Of a stretch of DNA of 64,000 nucleotides, positions 22,957-32,658 are shown in pieces; positions within the stretch are counted from its first letter, which is position 1, and the number at the start of each line of letters is the position of its first letter. A program made the translations under genes and the position numbers. Origin of the DNA: Marinovum algicola (GTDB lineage: Bacteria; Pseudomonadota; Alphaproteobacteria; Rhodobacterales; Rhodobacteraceae); the NCBI RefSeq assembly GCF_900109145.1, contig NZ_FNYY01000008.1:62001-126000 (forward strand), written 5' to 3'. The notes under the pieces are model-generated. The model searched no databases and was not told where the DNA came from. It saw nothing but the letters and a program-made list of their open reading frames with translations.

Positions 22957-23977
22957 GCTGACCCAGAGCCCGCGGCGCGATGCCTGGCGCCATCTGAGGA
23001 CGCCCTGGACGCTGGTGGCGGTGATCCCGCTGATCGTGGCGCTGCTTGATCCCGGGCAGGCGCTGCCTGTGGTGCGCTTTGCCCTGGCGGCCTTGGCCGG
23101 CACGTTGCCCTTCATCCTCGTTGCGGTGCTGATGATCGCCTGTCTGAAAGCCTCGGGCGCCGAAGCGCTGATTGCCCGCGCCTTCGACGGCCGCGAGGGG
23201 CGGGCCATCGTCATGGCCGCGCTTTTCGGCGGGCTGGCGCCCTTCTGCTCGTGCGAGGTGATCCCCTTCATCGCCGGGTTGCTGGCGCTCGGCGCGCCAC
23301 TGGCGGCGGTCATGGCCTTCTGGCTGTCCTCGCCGCTGATCGATCCGCCGACGCTGCTGATCACAGCCGCGGCGCTGGGCTGGCCCTTTGCCATCGGCAA
23401 GGCGGTGGCGGCGGTGGCGCTGGGCCTCGCCGGCGGCTTCGCGGTGCGAGCGTTGACCGGGGCGGGGGTCTTTTCCGACGTTCTGCGGCGGCGCCGCACA
23501 TCGGGTGGTTGCGGTTGCGGGCCCGATCCGCTGGCCGGCCGTCCGGTCTGGCGCTTCTGGACCGAGCGGCCCCGGCGCCGGGTGTTTCGCGACCAGGCGG
23601 CCGAGAACCTTATGTTCCTGCTCAAATGGCTGGCGTTTGCCTATATGCTCGAGGCGCTGCTGGTGACCTATGTGCCGGCCGAGGTGATTGGCGGGATCGT
23701 CGGCGGCGAAGGGGCGGGGCCGGTGGTGATCGCGGCGCTGGTGGGCATGCCGGCCTATCTCAACGCCTATGTCGCGCCGCCGCTGCTGGCGGGGCTGACC
23801 GATCAGGGGATGACCGCAGGCGCGGCGATGGCCTTCATGATCGCCGGTTCGGTCAGTTCGATCCCGGCGATGACGGCGGTCTGGTCGCTGGTGCGCCCGC
23901 GGGTGTTTTTCACCTATCTCGGGCTCGGGGTCGCCGGGGCGATCCTGTCGGGGCTGGCCTTCGGCGCCTTGATCTGA
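22949..23977 (+). CDS. ArsP/DUF318-type permease
   Basis: 342 residues and about eight transmembrane helices, of the permease family that includes the methylarsenite exporter ArsP. LAPFCSCEVIPFIAGLL is the conserved cysteine-bearing helix, and SSPLIDPPTLLIT follows. A cytoplasmic loop has a cysteine-glycine cluster (SGGCGCGPD). Co-transcription with an ArsR regulator by an 8-base overlap supports a metal or metalloid export role. Substrate (organoarsenical, arsenite or other) is not settled by sequence. Some relatives are annotated only as permeases. Confidence 0.83.
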   Translation: MVELTQSPRRDAWRHLRTPWTLVAVIPLIVALLDPGQALPVVRFALAALAGTLPFILVAVLMIACLKASGAEALIARAFDGREGRAIVMAALFGGLAPFCSCEVIPFIAGLLALGAPLAAVMAFWLSSPLIDPPTLLITAAALGWPFAIGKAVAAVALGLAGGFAVRALTGAGVFSDVLRRRRTSGGCGCGPDPLAGRPVWRFWTERPRRRVFRDQAAENLMFLLKWLAFAYMLEALLVTYVPAEVIGGIVGGEGAGPVVIAALVGMPAYLNAYVAPPLLAGLTDQGMTAGAAMAFMIAGSVSSIPAMTAVWSLVRPRVFFTYLGLGVAGAILSGLAFGALI

Positions 23978-24003
23978 CAGCGGCCCGGTTGCGCGGCCGC
24001 GCC

Positions 24004-25476
24004 TCAGAACATGTCGTCGGGCAGGATCGGCAGCAGACGCGAAAAGCGGCGAACCTTTTCCAGCGGATAGGGCAGCGCGAAGCCCTGGCGCCGCTCGGGC
24101 GGCAAGGCGGCGTTGCGCTCGGCCAGCTTGCGCCAGGTGGCGGCGCGGGTGATGTCGGCCTCGGTTTCGCCCAGCCAGATCCGGGCGAGCGACCGGCGCA
24201 GCTCCGTGATGATGCTTTCGGTATCGAAGCGGATCGAGGCCTCGGTGTCCCAACGCAGCGAGCGGCCATTGAGATTGGCGGAGCCGACGATGCCGGTGTG
24301 ATCGTCGGCCAGCATGACCTTGGAATGCACATAGACCGGCCCGGCGCCGTGAATGGCCGGGCTGTCCTTGGGCGCCGGTCGGGGCTGTGCCGGGGCGATC
24401 ACGGCGCAGCGCGTGCCATAGGCGCCCTGGAGTTGCTGAAGCGCGCGGGTCTGAAGTGCGTGGGCATGGCGGGCATCCCAGCCGGAATCGCCGTCAAAGA
24501 GCACACGTTCCGCAAAGGGCGGAAGGATCATGATCAGGTCGAGCTCCGGTCTTTCGCCGGCATCGATGAGCGCCTTGATCACCGGGCGGTGGCGCAGGAA
24601 CTGGGTCTCGATGTAAAGACTGTCGCGGGCCGTATCGATCGCGCGCAGCACCGCCTCTTCGGTCTCGCGCACATCGGGGCGGGGGCCAAGCCGGCCGATG
24701 CCGGGGCAGGGCGTCGAAAGCGTGCGCAGCAGGTCGAGCCGGCCGTCGTTCTTGCGCGCGGGCACGGCGGGCAGTTTGGTGGCCTTGCGGCCGTCCGGGC
24801 TCTTGCCGCAGATCAGCGAACGGTTCCAGCAGTCAGTGAAATGCCGGTGCAGGCTGGTGCAGAAATCGCCCTCGACCTGCATCGAAACGTCATGCCAGGT
24901 CTCTTCCGGCGGGCGGTCATGGCCGGGCGTGTCGAACCGGCGTTCGTTGATGTCGAGCCCGCCGACGACCGCCTTGTTGCCGTCGGCGACGATGAATTTC
25001 TGGTGGATGGTCACAGGACGCAATTGGGCCAGCCCCTGAAGCGCCGCGCGTTCCACCGGTGTCAGGCTCGCCTTGTCCTCTTCGCGCAGCTCGGCCACCC
25101 GCTGGTGCAATGTGCTGCGCATGATCATGCGCCAGAGCCAACCGGCCGCCTGGCCATGCGGCGCACAGAGCACCTGGACGTCGCCGTCGACGGCGGCGTG
25201 AATGCGGTTGGCCGAGGCCCAGGCGAGGCGGTGCAGATCCGGGGTGAAGAACGGATCGAAATCGGCCAGCAGCACCCGCAGCCTGACGCCGCGCGCCGCC
25301 GTCTCGGCCAGCAGATCGGCCCAGGTCTCGAGCCCGCGGGCGCGGGCACCCTCGCCCCGAAGCCGCGTCTCCGGATCAAAGATCCGAAACGACATGCAGA
25401 GCGTCTCCTGCGCCTCTTCCGCCAGCTGTTCCATCGCCGGAAACCCTTGGGAGGCGGTGATCAGCGGGCGTAACAT
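24004..25476 (-). CDS. phospholipase D-like protein with two HKD motifs
   Basis: 490 residues. Two catalytic half-sites are visible: HQKFIVADGNKAVVGGLDINE and HSKVMLADDHTGIVGSANLN, both H-x-K-x4-D with downstream G-G/S and N. Such a pair forms one active site that cleaves or transfers phosphodiester bonds, as in phospholipase D or cardiolipin synthase. No signal peptide or membrane segment is obvious, which favours a soluble phospholipase over a cardiolipin synthase. It follows murJ by two bases and likely shares its transcript, hinting at an envelope role. Confidence 0.87.
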   Translation of the reverse strand: MLRPLITASQGFPAMEQLAEEAQETLCMSFRIFDPETRLRGEGARARGLETWADLLAETAARGVRLRVLLADFDPFFTPDLHRLAWASANRIHAAVDGDVQVLCAPHGQAAGWLWRMIMRSTLHQRVAELREEDKASLTPVERAALQGLAQLRPVTIHQKFIVADGNKAVVGGLDINERRFDTPGHDRPPEETWHDVSMQVEGDFCTSLHRHFTDCWNRSLICGKSPDGRKATKLPAVPARKNDGRLDLLRTLSTPCPGIGRLGPRPDVRETEEAVLRAIDTARDSLYIETQFLRHRPVIKALIDAGERPELDLIMILPPFAERVLFDGDSGWDARHAHALQTRALQQLQGAYGTRCAVIAPAQPRPAPKDSPAIHGAGPVYVHSKVMLADDHTGIVGSANLNGRSLRWDTEASIRFDTESIITELRRSLARIWLGETEADITRAATWRKLAERNAALPPERRQGFALPYPLEKVRRFSRLLPILPDDMF

Positions 25477-25478
25477 GG

Positions 25479-27026
25479 TCAGGCTCTCCTGCGGCGCAAG
25501 GCGCCGGTGACGTCTCGGTAGGTGAAGGCGCCCAAGAGCTGTCCGAAGGCGAAGTAGCTCAGGCTGCCCAGCATGATGAGTGCCGCAAGGGCGGGGTAGC
25601 GGATGTAGTCCATCGTCAGGTAGCGCCCCAGTGCCGCATTCAAGCCCCAGAGCACCAGCCCCATGGCAAGTGACGCGAGGACAATGCGCCAGATGCGGCG
25701 GCGGAAGCGGGCATCAAAGCGCACCGTTTCGCCGAACCTGCGGCTGCCCAGCGCCAGCATCGCCACCATCGCCCAGCCGGCGACCGATGTTGCCACCGCC
25801 GGCGCGAGCCAGCCGATCACGAAGGACAGCCCGATCGCCACCACGGCGTTGATCACCATCGACCAGACGGCATAGCGGAACGGGCTCCTGGTGTCCTCGC
25901 GGGCGAAAAAGATCGGTTGCAGCAGCTTTTGCAGGATAAAGGCCGGCAGCCCCAACGCATAGATCGCCACCGCCACGGCAATCGCCGCGCTGTCGTCCGG
26001 GCCGGTGGCGCCGCGTTCGAACAGCACCGAGACCAGCGGCAGCGGAATCACCACCAGCGCCACGGCGCAGGGCAGCGAGATGATGAAGGCAAATTCGCTG
26101 GCCCGTGACAGCGCATCGCGGGCACCGGCGCCATCGCCGGATTTCAGCCGCCGGGACAGGTCGGGCAGGAGGACGATGCCGGCGGCGATGCCGACCACGC
26201 CGAGCGGAAGCTGATAGAGCCGGTCGGCGGCGTAAAGCCAGCCCACCGCATTCTCGAAGTTCGAGGCAACCTGCTGGCCGACCAGCAGGTTGACCTGCAT
26301 CACCCCGCCCGCCAGCGCCGCCGGAAGCGCCACCACGGCAAGGTGTTTCATGTCGGGGGTGAGGCGCGGCCAGCGCCAGTCGAGCCGATAGCCGGCCTGA
26401 CGCACCGCCCACCAGACCAGCGCCAACTGGGCAATGCCGGAAAACGGGATCGTCCAGATCAGCACCTCGGCGACCGGCCCGCCCAGCAAAGCCGCGAGGC
26501 CCATGGCCAGGATCACGAAGAGATTGAGCAAAGAGGGCGCGGCGGCGGCGGCGGCGAAATGGCCCGCGGCATTGAGCATGCCGGAAAACAGCGCCGCCAG
26601 CGAGATGAAGAGCACATAGGGAAAGACCACCCGGCCAAAGCTTACCGTGAGGTCGAAGCGCTCGGTGCCGGCAAAGCCCTCGGCGGTGGCCCAGACCAGC
26701 GCCGGCATGAAGACCAGCGACAGGCCGGTCAGGCAGAGCAGAACGAAGGCCAGCCCCGAAGCCGCCTCGGAGGCGAACCCTTCGGGGTCTTCCGCCGCCT
26801 CGACCCGCTTGGAAAACATCGGCACGAAGGCAGCGTTGAAGGCGCCCTCGGCAAAGAACCGGCGGAACATGTTGGGCAGCCGGAAGGCGGCGACAAAGGC
26901 GTCCATGACCGGGCCGGGACCGATCAGCCCGAGAATCATCACCTCGCGGATGACCCCCAGAACGCGGCTCAGCAAGGTCCATATCCCGACGGTGAAGATG
27001 CCGGAGATCAGGCGGATCGGTTTCAT
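25479..27026 (-). CDS. murJ: lipid II flippase
   Basis: 515 residues with about fourteen transmembrane helices, the MviN/MurJ family. The start MKPIRLISGIFTVGIWTLLSRVLG, with GVIRE and AFRLPNMFRRFFAEGAFNAAFVPMF following, is diagnostic. MurJ moves the lipid-linked peptidoglycan precursor across the inner membrane. It is normally essential. It precedes the phospholipase-D-like gene with a 2-base gap. Start ATG 27026. Confidence 0.96.
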   Translation of the reverse strand: MKPIRLISGIFTVGIWTLLSRVLGVIREVMILGLIGPGPVMDAFVAAFRLPNMFRRFFAEGAFNAAFVPMFSKRVEAAEDPEGFASEAASGLAFVLLCLTGLSLVFMPALVWATAEGFAGTERFDLTVSFGRVVFPYVLFISLAALFSGMLNAAGHFAAAAAAPSLLNLFVILAMGLAALLGGPVAEVLIWTIPFSGIAQLALVWWAVRQAGYRLDWRWPRLTPDMKHLAVVALPAALAGGVMQVNLLVGQQVASNFENAVGWLYAADRLYQLPLGVVGIAAGIVLLPDLSRRLKSGDGAGARDALSRASEFAFIISLPCAVALVVIPLPLVSVLFERGATGPDDSAAIAVAVAIYALGLPAFILQKLLQPIFFAREDTRSPFRYAVWSMVINAVVAIGLSFVIGWLAPAVATSVAGWAMVAMLALGSRRFGETVRFDARFRRRIWRIVLASLAMGLVLWGLNAALGRYLTMDYIRYPALAALIMLGSLSYFAFGQLLGAFTYRDVTGALRRRRA

Positions 27027-27154
27027 GATGGGCTCGGGCCTCGTGGCTGGGCTGACGGGACAGGGCGGAAAGGGGCTGGCTCCGGCTTATCCGATTGGCC
27101 AACGCGGCGGAAGGGGGCGGGTTCCTGTGGCAATGAGCGCCGGTCGGCAAGCAC

Positions 27155-27181
27155 GAAAAAACCCCGCCGGTGACGGCGGGG
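27155..27181 (-). terminator. rho-independent terminator of ccrM
   Basis: On the minus strand, stem CCCCGCC / GGCGGGG (27181-27175 / 27168-27162) with a six-base loop, followed by TTTTTT (27161-27156). It lies 60 bases past the ccrM stop. Confidence 0.88.
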
Positions 27182-27242
27182 CCAGGTGGATGCCGTCACG
27201 AGGACAGGCACCGGCGGTATCTTGGTCTTCTGGAGGGAAACC

Positions 27243-28447
<1,205 letters not shown>

Positions 28448-28449
<2 letters not shown>

Positions 28450-29080
28450 AAGGGGTTGGGTTTTTCGCTTGATACAAGATATTGTGGACCGGTTTGAAGG
28501 AACGTCTATGGTGTGGGGTCACACCAAGGCTTGTCAGAGCGGCCTTGTGCGATTTCGTCGGATAACCCGCATTGGTTTCCCAACCGTATCCCGGAAAGTG
28601 TTGCGCCAAATCCCGCATGATATAATCCCGCCTGATTTTCGCCACAATTGAGGCCGCCGCGATCGACACCGAACGGCTGTCGCCCTTGACCACCGCGCGC
28701 GCCGGGAGCGTCAGCCCGCGGGGCAGGAGATTGCCGTCGATCAGCAGGAAATCCGGCGGCTCCGGCAGCGCCGCCACGGCGCGCAGCATGGCGATGTGAC
28801 TGGCGCGCAAGATGTTGTGGCTGTCGATCTCGGCGACGCTGGCGGTGCCCAGTCCGATCTGCGCGCAGCCTTCCAGCTCGGTCACCAGCGCGCTGCGCCT
28901 TGTTTCGCACAACACCTTGGAATCATTGAGACCCAGCGGCACACGCACCGGATCGAGCATGACCGCTGCGGCCATCACCGGCCCGGCCAGAGGCCCGCGG
29001 CCGACCTCGTCCACCCCGGCGATTCGCAGGAAGCCCTCGGCGCGGGCGGCGTTTTCGAAACTCATGTCAGGCTGTGTCAT
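28448..29080 (-). CDS. rnhB: ribonuclease HII
   Basis: 210 residues. The N-terminal active-site motif GVDEVGRGPLAGPV and a second acidic site in LLIDGNLLP (Asp) and DSRSVSIAAASIVAK match RNase HII, which removes ribonucleotides from DNA and the RNA of RNA-DNA hybrids. ATG 29080 is chosen since the longer open frame upstream lacks family-like sequence; an ATG at 29065 is a second possibility. It lies upstream of ccrM in the same direction with an 89-base gap. Confidence 0.93.
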
Positions 29081-29150
29081 GGTCTTCCACTGGCGCGGAA
29101 TCCGTCGGGGCGCAAGTGCCAGAAGGGCCGCGGCCCGATTCTGGCCGAAC

Positions 29151-30290
29151 TCAGCCGCGCCGGCGGGTGGTTTCGGCCACCCGCGGCTCGCGCAGAAGGT
29201 CGCGATCCCAGTCGGCCAGGGTGGCGCCGCGGGCCTTGCGCCCCGCTGTCCACTCCGAAACAAGGCAACGCGTGCGCCGGACCGTCAGGCAGTCGCGCGC
29301 TGGCGGGCCGTTCAGCACCGGGCCGACTGCGCCGGCAAAGGCCTGGGCGACCGCCCGCCGCTCCTGCGGGGCGAGCGTGGCCAGCACCATCGGCCCGAGC
29401 AGTACCGATTCGGAGAGGCAGCCATTGGCAGTGACGATGCCGTGCCGGGCGCAGGCGAAATGATGCCAGCGGATTCGGCGTTTGCCTCGCATCAGGCGGA
29501 TGCCGGGCAGCCCGGTGAGCGCCTTGGCCGGGGCCAGCGCCTCGCGGATCGGCAGGCCGGCCAGTTGCCCGCGCCCGCCGACCAGCAGGCGGTGCTGCGG
29601 CGATACGATGAGATCCTGCGCCGGCCGGTCGGGACCAAGCGCGCCGGCGGAGATCAGCACCGGTGTGGAATCCTCTGCCGGGCGCGTCAGCGCCCGATCC
29701 TCGCTATGGCACCAGAGGATACGCGCCGGCCCGTGATCCAGCGTGCTGACCAGGTCGCCCACTGCAAGCTCTTCGATGCGGCGGCGGCCCCGGGGCGTGT
29801 CGATCCGCGTACCTTCGGCATAACAGACGGTCTGCGCATAGGTGGCGCTGCCGATGAGGTTGCCGCCGGTCGGGCGATAATATCCGCCGGGCTCCAGCGG
29901 CACGTCGGACTGGAATGCCCAGACGTCCTGATCGATCCCGTTCTGCGAAAACACGGTGAGCGTGAAGGGATCGCCGATCGGGGTGCCGCTGGCGTCATAT
30001 TGCTGCATGGTGATCAGCGATTCCGCCGCGACACCGGTGCCGCTGGCGATCAGGGTACCACCATCGATGATCGTGTGTTTTGAGGTCTGGTCATCCTCGA
30101 GCACGGTGGTATCGCGGCTGACATCTTCGAGCGTCACGGTCTCGGGCGTGCCGCCGGCAAAGACAAAAACCGTTCCGCGAGGGATATCCGAGAGGTTGAG
30201 GATTGCACTGCCGACCGGCAGCGAGGTGCCCGCACTGGTGACGACGGTCATCAGATTGGCGTCATAGACCTCGAGTGCCTGTGTGACCAT
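29151..30290 (-). CDS. Hint (hedgehog/intein)-domain protein
   Basis: 379 residues. The N-terminal 150 are beta-rich with no recognised domain. The Hint_2-like domain begins at VCYAEGTRIDTPRGRRRIEELAVGDLVSTLDHG, of which CYAEGTRI and VGDLV are the signature, with the expected Cys at its start and VSPQHRLLV later. Proteins like this are frequent in Rhodobacterales and are annotated as Hint domain-containing, function unknown. Known Hint domains self-cleave; whether this one does is not shown. No clear export signal is present. The start is ATG 30290. Confidence 0.82.
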   Translation of the reverse strand: MVTQALEVYDANLMTVVTSAGTSLPVGSAILNLSDIPRGTVFVFAGGTPETVTLEDVSRDTTVLEDDQTSKHTIIDGGTLIASGTGVAAESLITMQQYDASGTPIGDPFTLTVFSQNGIDQDVWAFQSDVPLEPGGYYRPTGGNLIGSATYAQTVCYAEGTRIDTPRGRRRIEELAVGDLVSTLDHGPARILWCHSEDRALTRPAEDSTPVLISAGALGPDRPAQDLIVSPQHRLLVGGRGQLAGLPIREALAPAKALTGLPGIRLMRGKRRIRWHHFACARHGIVTANGCLSESVLLGPMVLATLAPQERRAVAQAFAGAVGPVLNGPPARDCLTVRRTRCLVSEWTAGRKARGATLADWDRDLLREPRVAETTRRRG

Positions 30291-30386
30291 CGGTTCGCCC
30301 TGTGTCCTACCGTCCTTGCAGGTGCAGGCATGACAGGAATTGGTTGCGGAAAGGTTGCCGCCGGCGCAGCCGGTGCCGGAAACGGA

Positions 30387-30414
30387 CCGGGGCGCCCCCT
30401 AAGGAGCGCCCCGG
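30387..30414. repeat. 9-bp perfect hairpin between genes
   Basis: CCGGGGCGC (30387-30395) and GCGCCCCGG (30406-30414), loop of ten bases, between the small secreted gene and the Hint gene, both on the minus strand. It could end transcription of the former, but no U-tract follows. Confidence 0.4.
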
Positions 30415-30480
30415 CGCGGTGCAGGTCGCAGGGGCTTTGTCCTGCACCTTGGCCCGATCGCGTGCGACCATGACCGGGCT

Positions 30481-30963
30481 TTATCGACGTCCGGCGACCC
30501 TATATCCGCGGTTGCGGAGACAGCGCGGGTGATAGCCCACGCGGGTGACCTTGTGACCGTTGCGCCAGACCCGCACCTGCATCCGGCAGGCGCGCGGCAG
30601 CCAGTCGGCCTGGCTGTAATTGCGTTGCAGGCAGCGGTTGCCGAACATGCGGACCGGGCCCTGGTGGGTTCGGATGCGCCTCAGGCAATAGCCGGGCAGC
30701 GGCGCGCGGCCCCGTTTGAAGCCGCGGTCCTTGTCGCCGCGATGCGAGTACCCGCGGTTGGTGTAGCCCCGGTCAGTGTCGCGATTGTCACGATAGACAT
30801 TGGCGCTTCCGCCTCTGGAGAACTCGTTGAGCAGCAGGATCGTCCCGGCGCCGGCAATGAACCGGTTGAGGTTGTGCCTGTGGTCGGCAGCGGCGGGGGC
30901 GGCGGACAGGCTGGTCAGGGCCAGGGCGGCGGCCACCAGGCTGGGTATGACTTTACGCGACAT
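30481..30963 (-). CDS. secreted cationic protein, RGY-rich
   Basis: 160 residues. A signal peptide (KVIPSLVAAALALTSLSAAPAAA) leads into an arginine- and glycine-rich chain with repeated DRGY/NRGY/HRGD/DRGF segments, and four cysteines spread through the C-terminal half (YCLRR, RCLQ, ACRM, RCLRN). It starts at ATG 30963, after the AAGGAAA RBS. Probably periplasmic or secreted, with disulfides likely. I do not recognise a family. Confidence 0.6.
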   Translation of the reverse strand: MSRKVIPSLVAAALALTSLSAAPAAADHRHNLNRFIAGAGTILLLNEFSRGGSANVYRDNRDTDRGYTNRGYSHRGDKDRGFKRGRAPLPGYCLRRIRTHQGPVRMFGNRCLQRNYSQADWLPRACRMQVRVWRNGHKVTRVGYHPRCLRNRGYRVAGRR

Positions 30964-31073
30964 CGGAATTTCCTTTCTACGGCACCTCTTCGTTTCATCA
31001 GGGTCCGCACCGGGGGATGACCGGCATCGGACCAGCGATGACAAAAGCTTGGGGTCGAGCCGGCCAGAGAGGC

Positions 31074-31127
31074 AATAACAGGGGGCTGTTATCGGATAAC
31101 GCCCCGTGAAAACCCCTGTTGTTATTG
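31074..31127. promoter_or_regulatory. operator-like inverted repeats in divergent region
   Basis: ATAACAG (31075-31081) / CTGTTAT (31086-31092), overlapping palindrome GTTATC-G-GATAAC (31088-31100), plus a third related half-site CCCCTGTTGTTATTG (31113-31127). These lie between divergent small secreted genes at 30963 and 31160, where a shared regulator could bind. Confidence 0.5.
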
Positions 31128-31159
31128 AAAAACACCGCCAAAGCGCGCAGCTTGGAGAG

Positions 31160-31399
31160 ATGAGGAAAACCCTTGCTTCTATCGCCCTTGCGGCCTCTGT
31201 CGGCCTGACGCCCGCCTGGGCCGGCGCCGCCTGTCTGGCCGAGTACAAGGCCAAGCGCGACAACCCGCTCGAGCTGATCTATGACATCACCCCGATCCGC
31301 GGCGCCTGCACGCGAGAGAACGCCGAGGCGCAATTGCAGGCCCAACTCGCCGAACAGGGGCGGACGCTGCTCAAGGTGCTCTCGGTGCGGCAGGAGTGA
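31160..31399 (+). CDS. small secreted protein, 79 residues
   Basis: ATG 31160 follows TTGGAGAG. A signal peptide (MRKTLASIALAASVGLTPAWA) is followed by a 58-residue mature chain with two cysteines (AACLAE and GACTRE) that could form one disulfide. Likely periplasmic. No family recognised. The divergent neighbour is also a secreted small protein, and the shared region contains inverted repeats. Confidence 0.65.
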   Translation: MRKTLASIALAASVGLTPAWAGAACLAEYKAKRDNPLELIYDITPIRGACTRENAEAQLQAQLAEQGRTLLKVLSVRQE

Positions 31400-31460
31400 G
31401 GCCGGTTGACGCCGGGCGCGGCTTCATGCGTCATGTCGCGGCCAGGATCCGGAGACAGAT

Positions 31461-32165
31461 TTGATCGATACCGACACCACCGCCGCAGAGCTGCGCCGTT
31501 CGGGAAGCCGGCTGGTGCAATGGGGCATCGGCGCCGTGGTGGCGATTCTGGCGCTGGCGGCGGTTTTCCTGTTCATGACCCTGCCGGATGCCAATGCCTT
31601 CAACGCCCGGGTCGAGCGCATCTTTGTCGAGAACGACGCGCTGACCAGCGCGGCCGAGATCAAGCTGCTGGAGATCCTCGCGCTGTCCGGCACCGCTTTT
31701 TCCGAAACTCTGACGTCGTATCGCATGGTGATCTTTGTGCTGCTGGTCTTTGCCGCCAGCCTGTTGATCGCCACCCTGGTGTTTCTGGTGATGCTGGTCA
31801 CGCTCAACCGGCGCATGGCGCAGATCGAGCATTCCGGCATCCAGGTCTCATCGCTGCTGATCAGCCGCGATGAAAAGACCGTCTATCTCAACAACATGGG
31901 CTTCCGGCTGACCGATGCCGCGATCGAGACGCTGTGCGTTCTGGCCGAGGCGCGGATGGATGAAGAGGTGCTGACCGGAGCGCAGATCGAGGCGATGATT
32001 TCCGGCCGCTCGGAGGCCGATTGCGAAGAGGCGGCCGGTGCCACGCGAATCAAGCGCCTGCGTGACGGGCTGGGCAATCAGCTGGTCAGCGCGCTGCTGG
32101 TCAAGAACATCGCCCGGCGCGGCTATGTGCTGTCGGTGGGCAAGGAAGTAATCCGGGTGCTGTGA
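31461..32165 (+). CDS. membrane-anchored winged-helix protein (ToxR-like, inverted order)
   Basis: 234 residues, TTG start. Two transmembrane helices (about 21-40 and 88-115) enclose a periplasmic segment of about 45 residues. The C-terminal cytosolic part, about 131-234, follows the OmpR winged-helix pattern: entry strands ISRDEKTVYLNNMGFRLT, helices DAAIETLCVLAE and TGAQIEAMI, recognition region ATRIKRLRDGLG, and the wing GYVLSV. ToxR-like regulators put the winged helix first, here it is last. A transmembrane transcription factor sensing an envelope signal is inferred. DNA binding is unproven. Confidence 0.65.
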   Translation: MIDTDTTAAELRRSGSRLVQWGIGAVVAILALAAVFLFMTLPDANAFNARVERIFVENDALTSAAEIKLLEILALSGTAFSETLTSYRMVIFVLLVFAASLLIATLVFLVMLVTLNRRMAQIEHSGIQVSSLLISRDEKTVYLNNMGFRLTDAAIETLCVLAEARMDEEVLTGAQIEAMISGRSEADCEEAAGATRIKRLRDGLGNQLVSALLVKNIARRGYVLSVGKEVIRVL

Positions 32166-32312
32166 GGCGGAGGACCGGGAATAATCTGACCCGGTTCCGG
32201 GGCCGCCTGAGACGAACCGCGAGGCCCCGGCGCGCGGGCCGGGGCGGGGATGGCTTGAAACCTGCGGGTCTCCACGCTACATGATCCTTATTGAAATTGT
32301 CAGGATATACCC

Positions 32313-32597
32313 ATGCCCCAGACCGGCACCTTTGAGACCCCCAATGCCTCGAAATACCTCCAGCAGCTCTGCAAGCACTTTGCCCACAAGGTGCCGGCCA
32401 GCTTCGACACCACTCGCGGCGCGATCGAATTTCCCTTTGGCGAGGTGCGCCTGAGTGCCGACGACGCCGAGCTGCGCATCGAGATTCCCGGCTCTGACGA
32501 GGATACCCGCGAACGCGGCCGCAACGTGATCGACCGCCATCTCGAACGCTTTGCCTTCCGCGAGGCGTTCACCCACATGAACTGGCAGCCGGTCTGA
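32313..32597 (+). CDS. DUF2218 protein
   Basis: 94 residues, matching the DUF2218 family: YLQQLCKHFAHKVP at the start, a hydrophobic/acidic middle, and HLERFAFREAF near the end. Family members are often close to siderophore or iron genes, but none is seen here and the biochemical role is not known. Followed by hisD 61 bases later. Confidence 0.8.
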   Translation: MPQTGTFETPNASKYLQQLCKHFAHKVPASFDTTRGAIEFPFGEVRLSADDAELRIEIPGSDEDTRERGRNVIDRHLERFAFREAFTHMNWQPV

Positions 32598-32658
32598 CCC
32601 CGGCTTGAGCCTTTCCCCCCGGCGGTCTATGTCTCGCGGGAGCCATCAGGAGCCCGCC

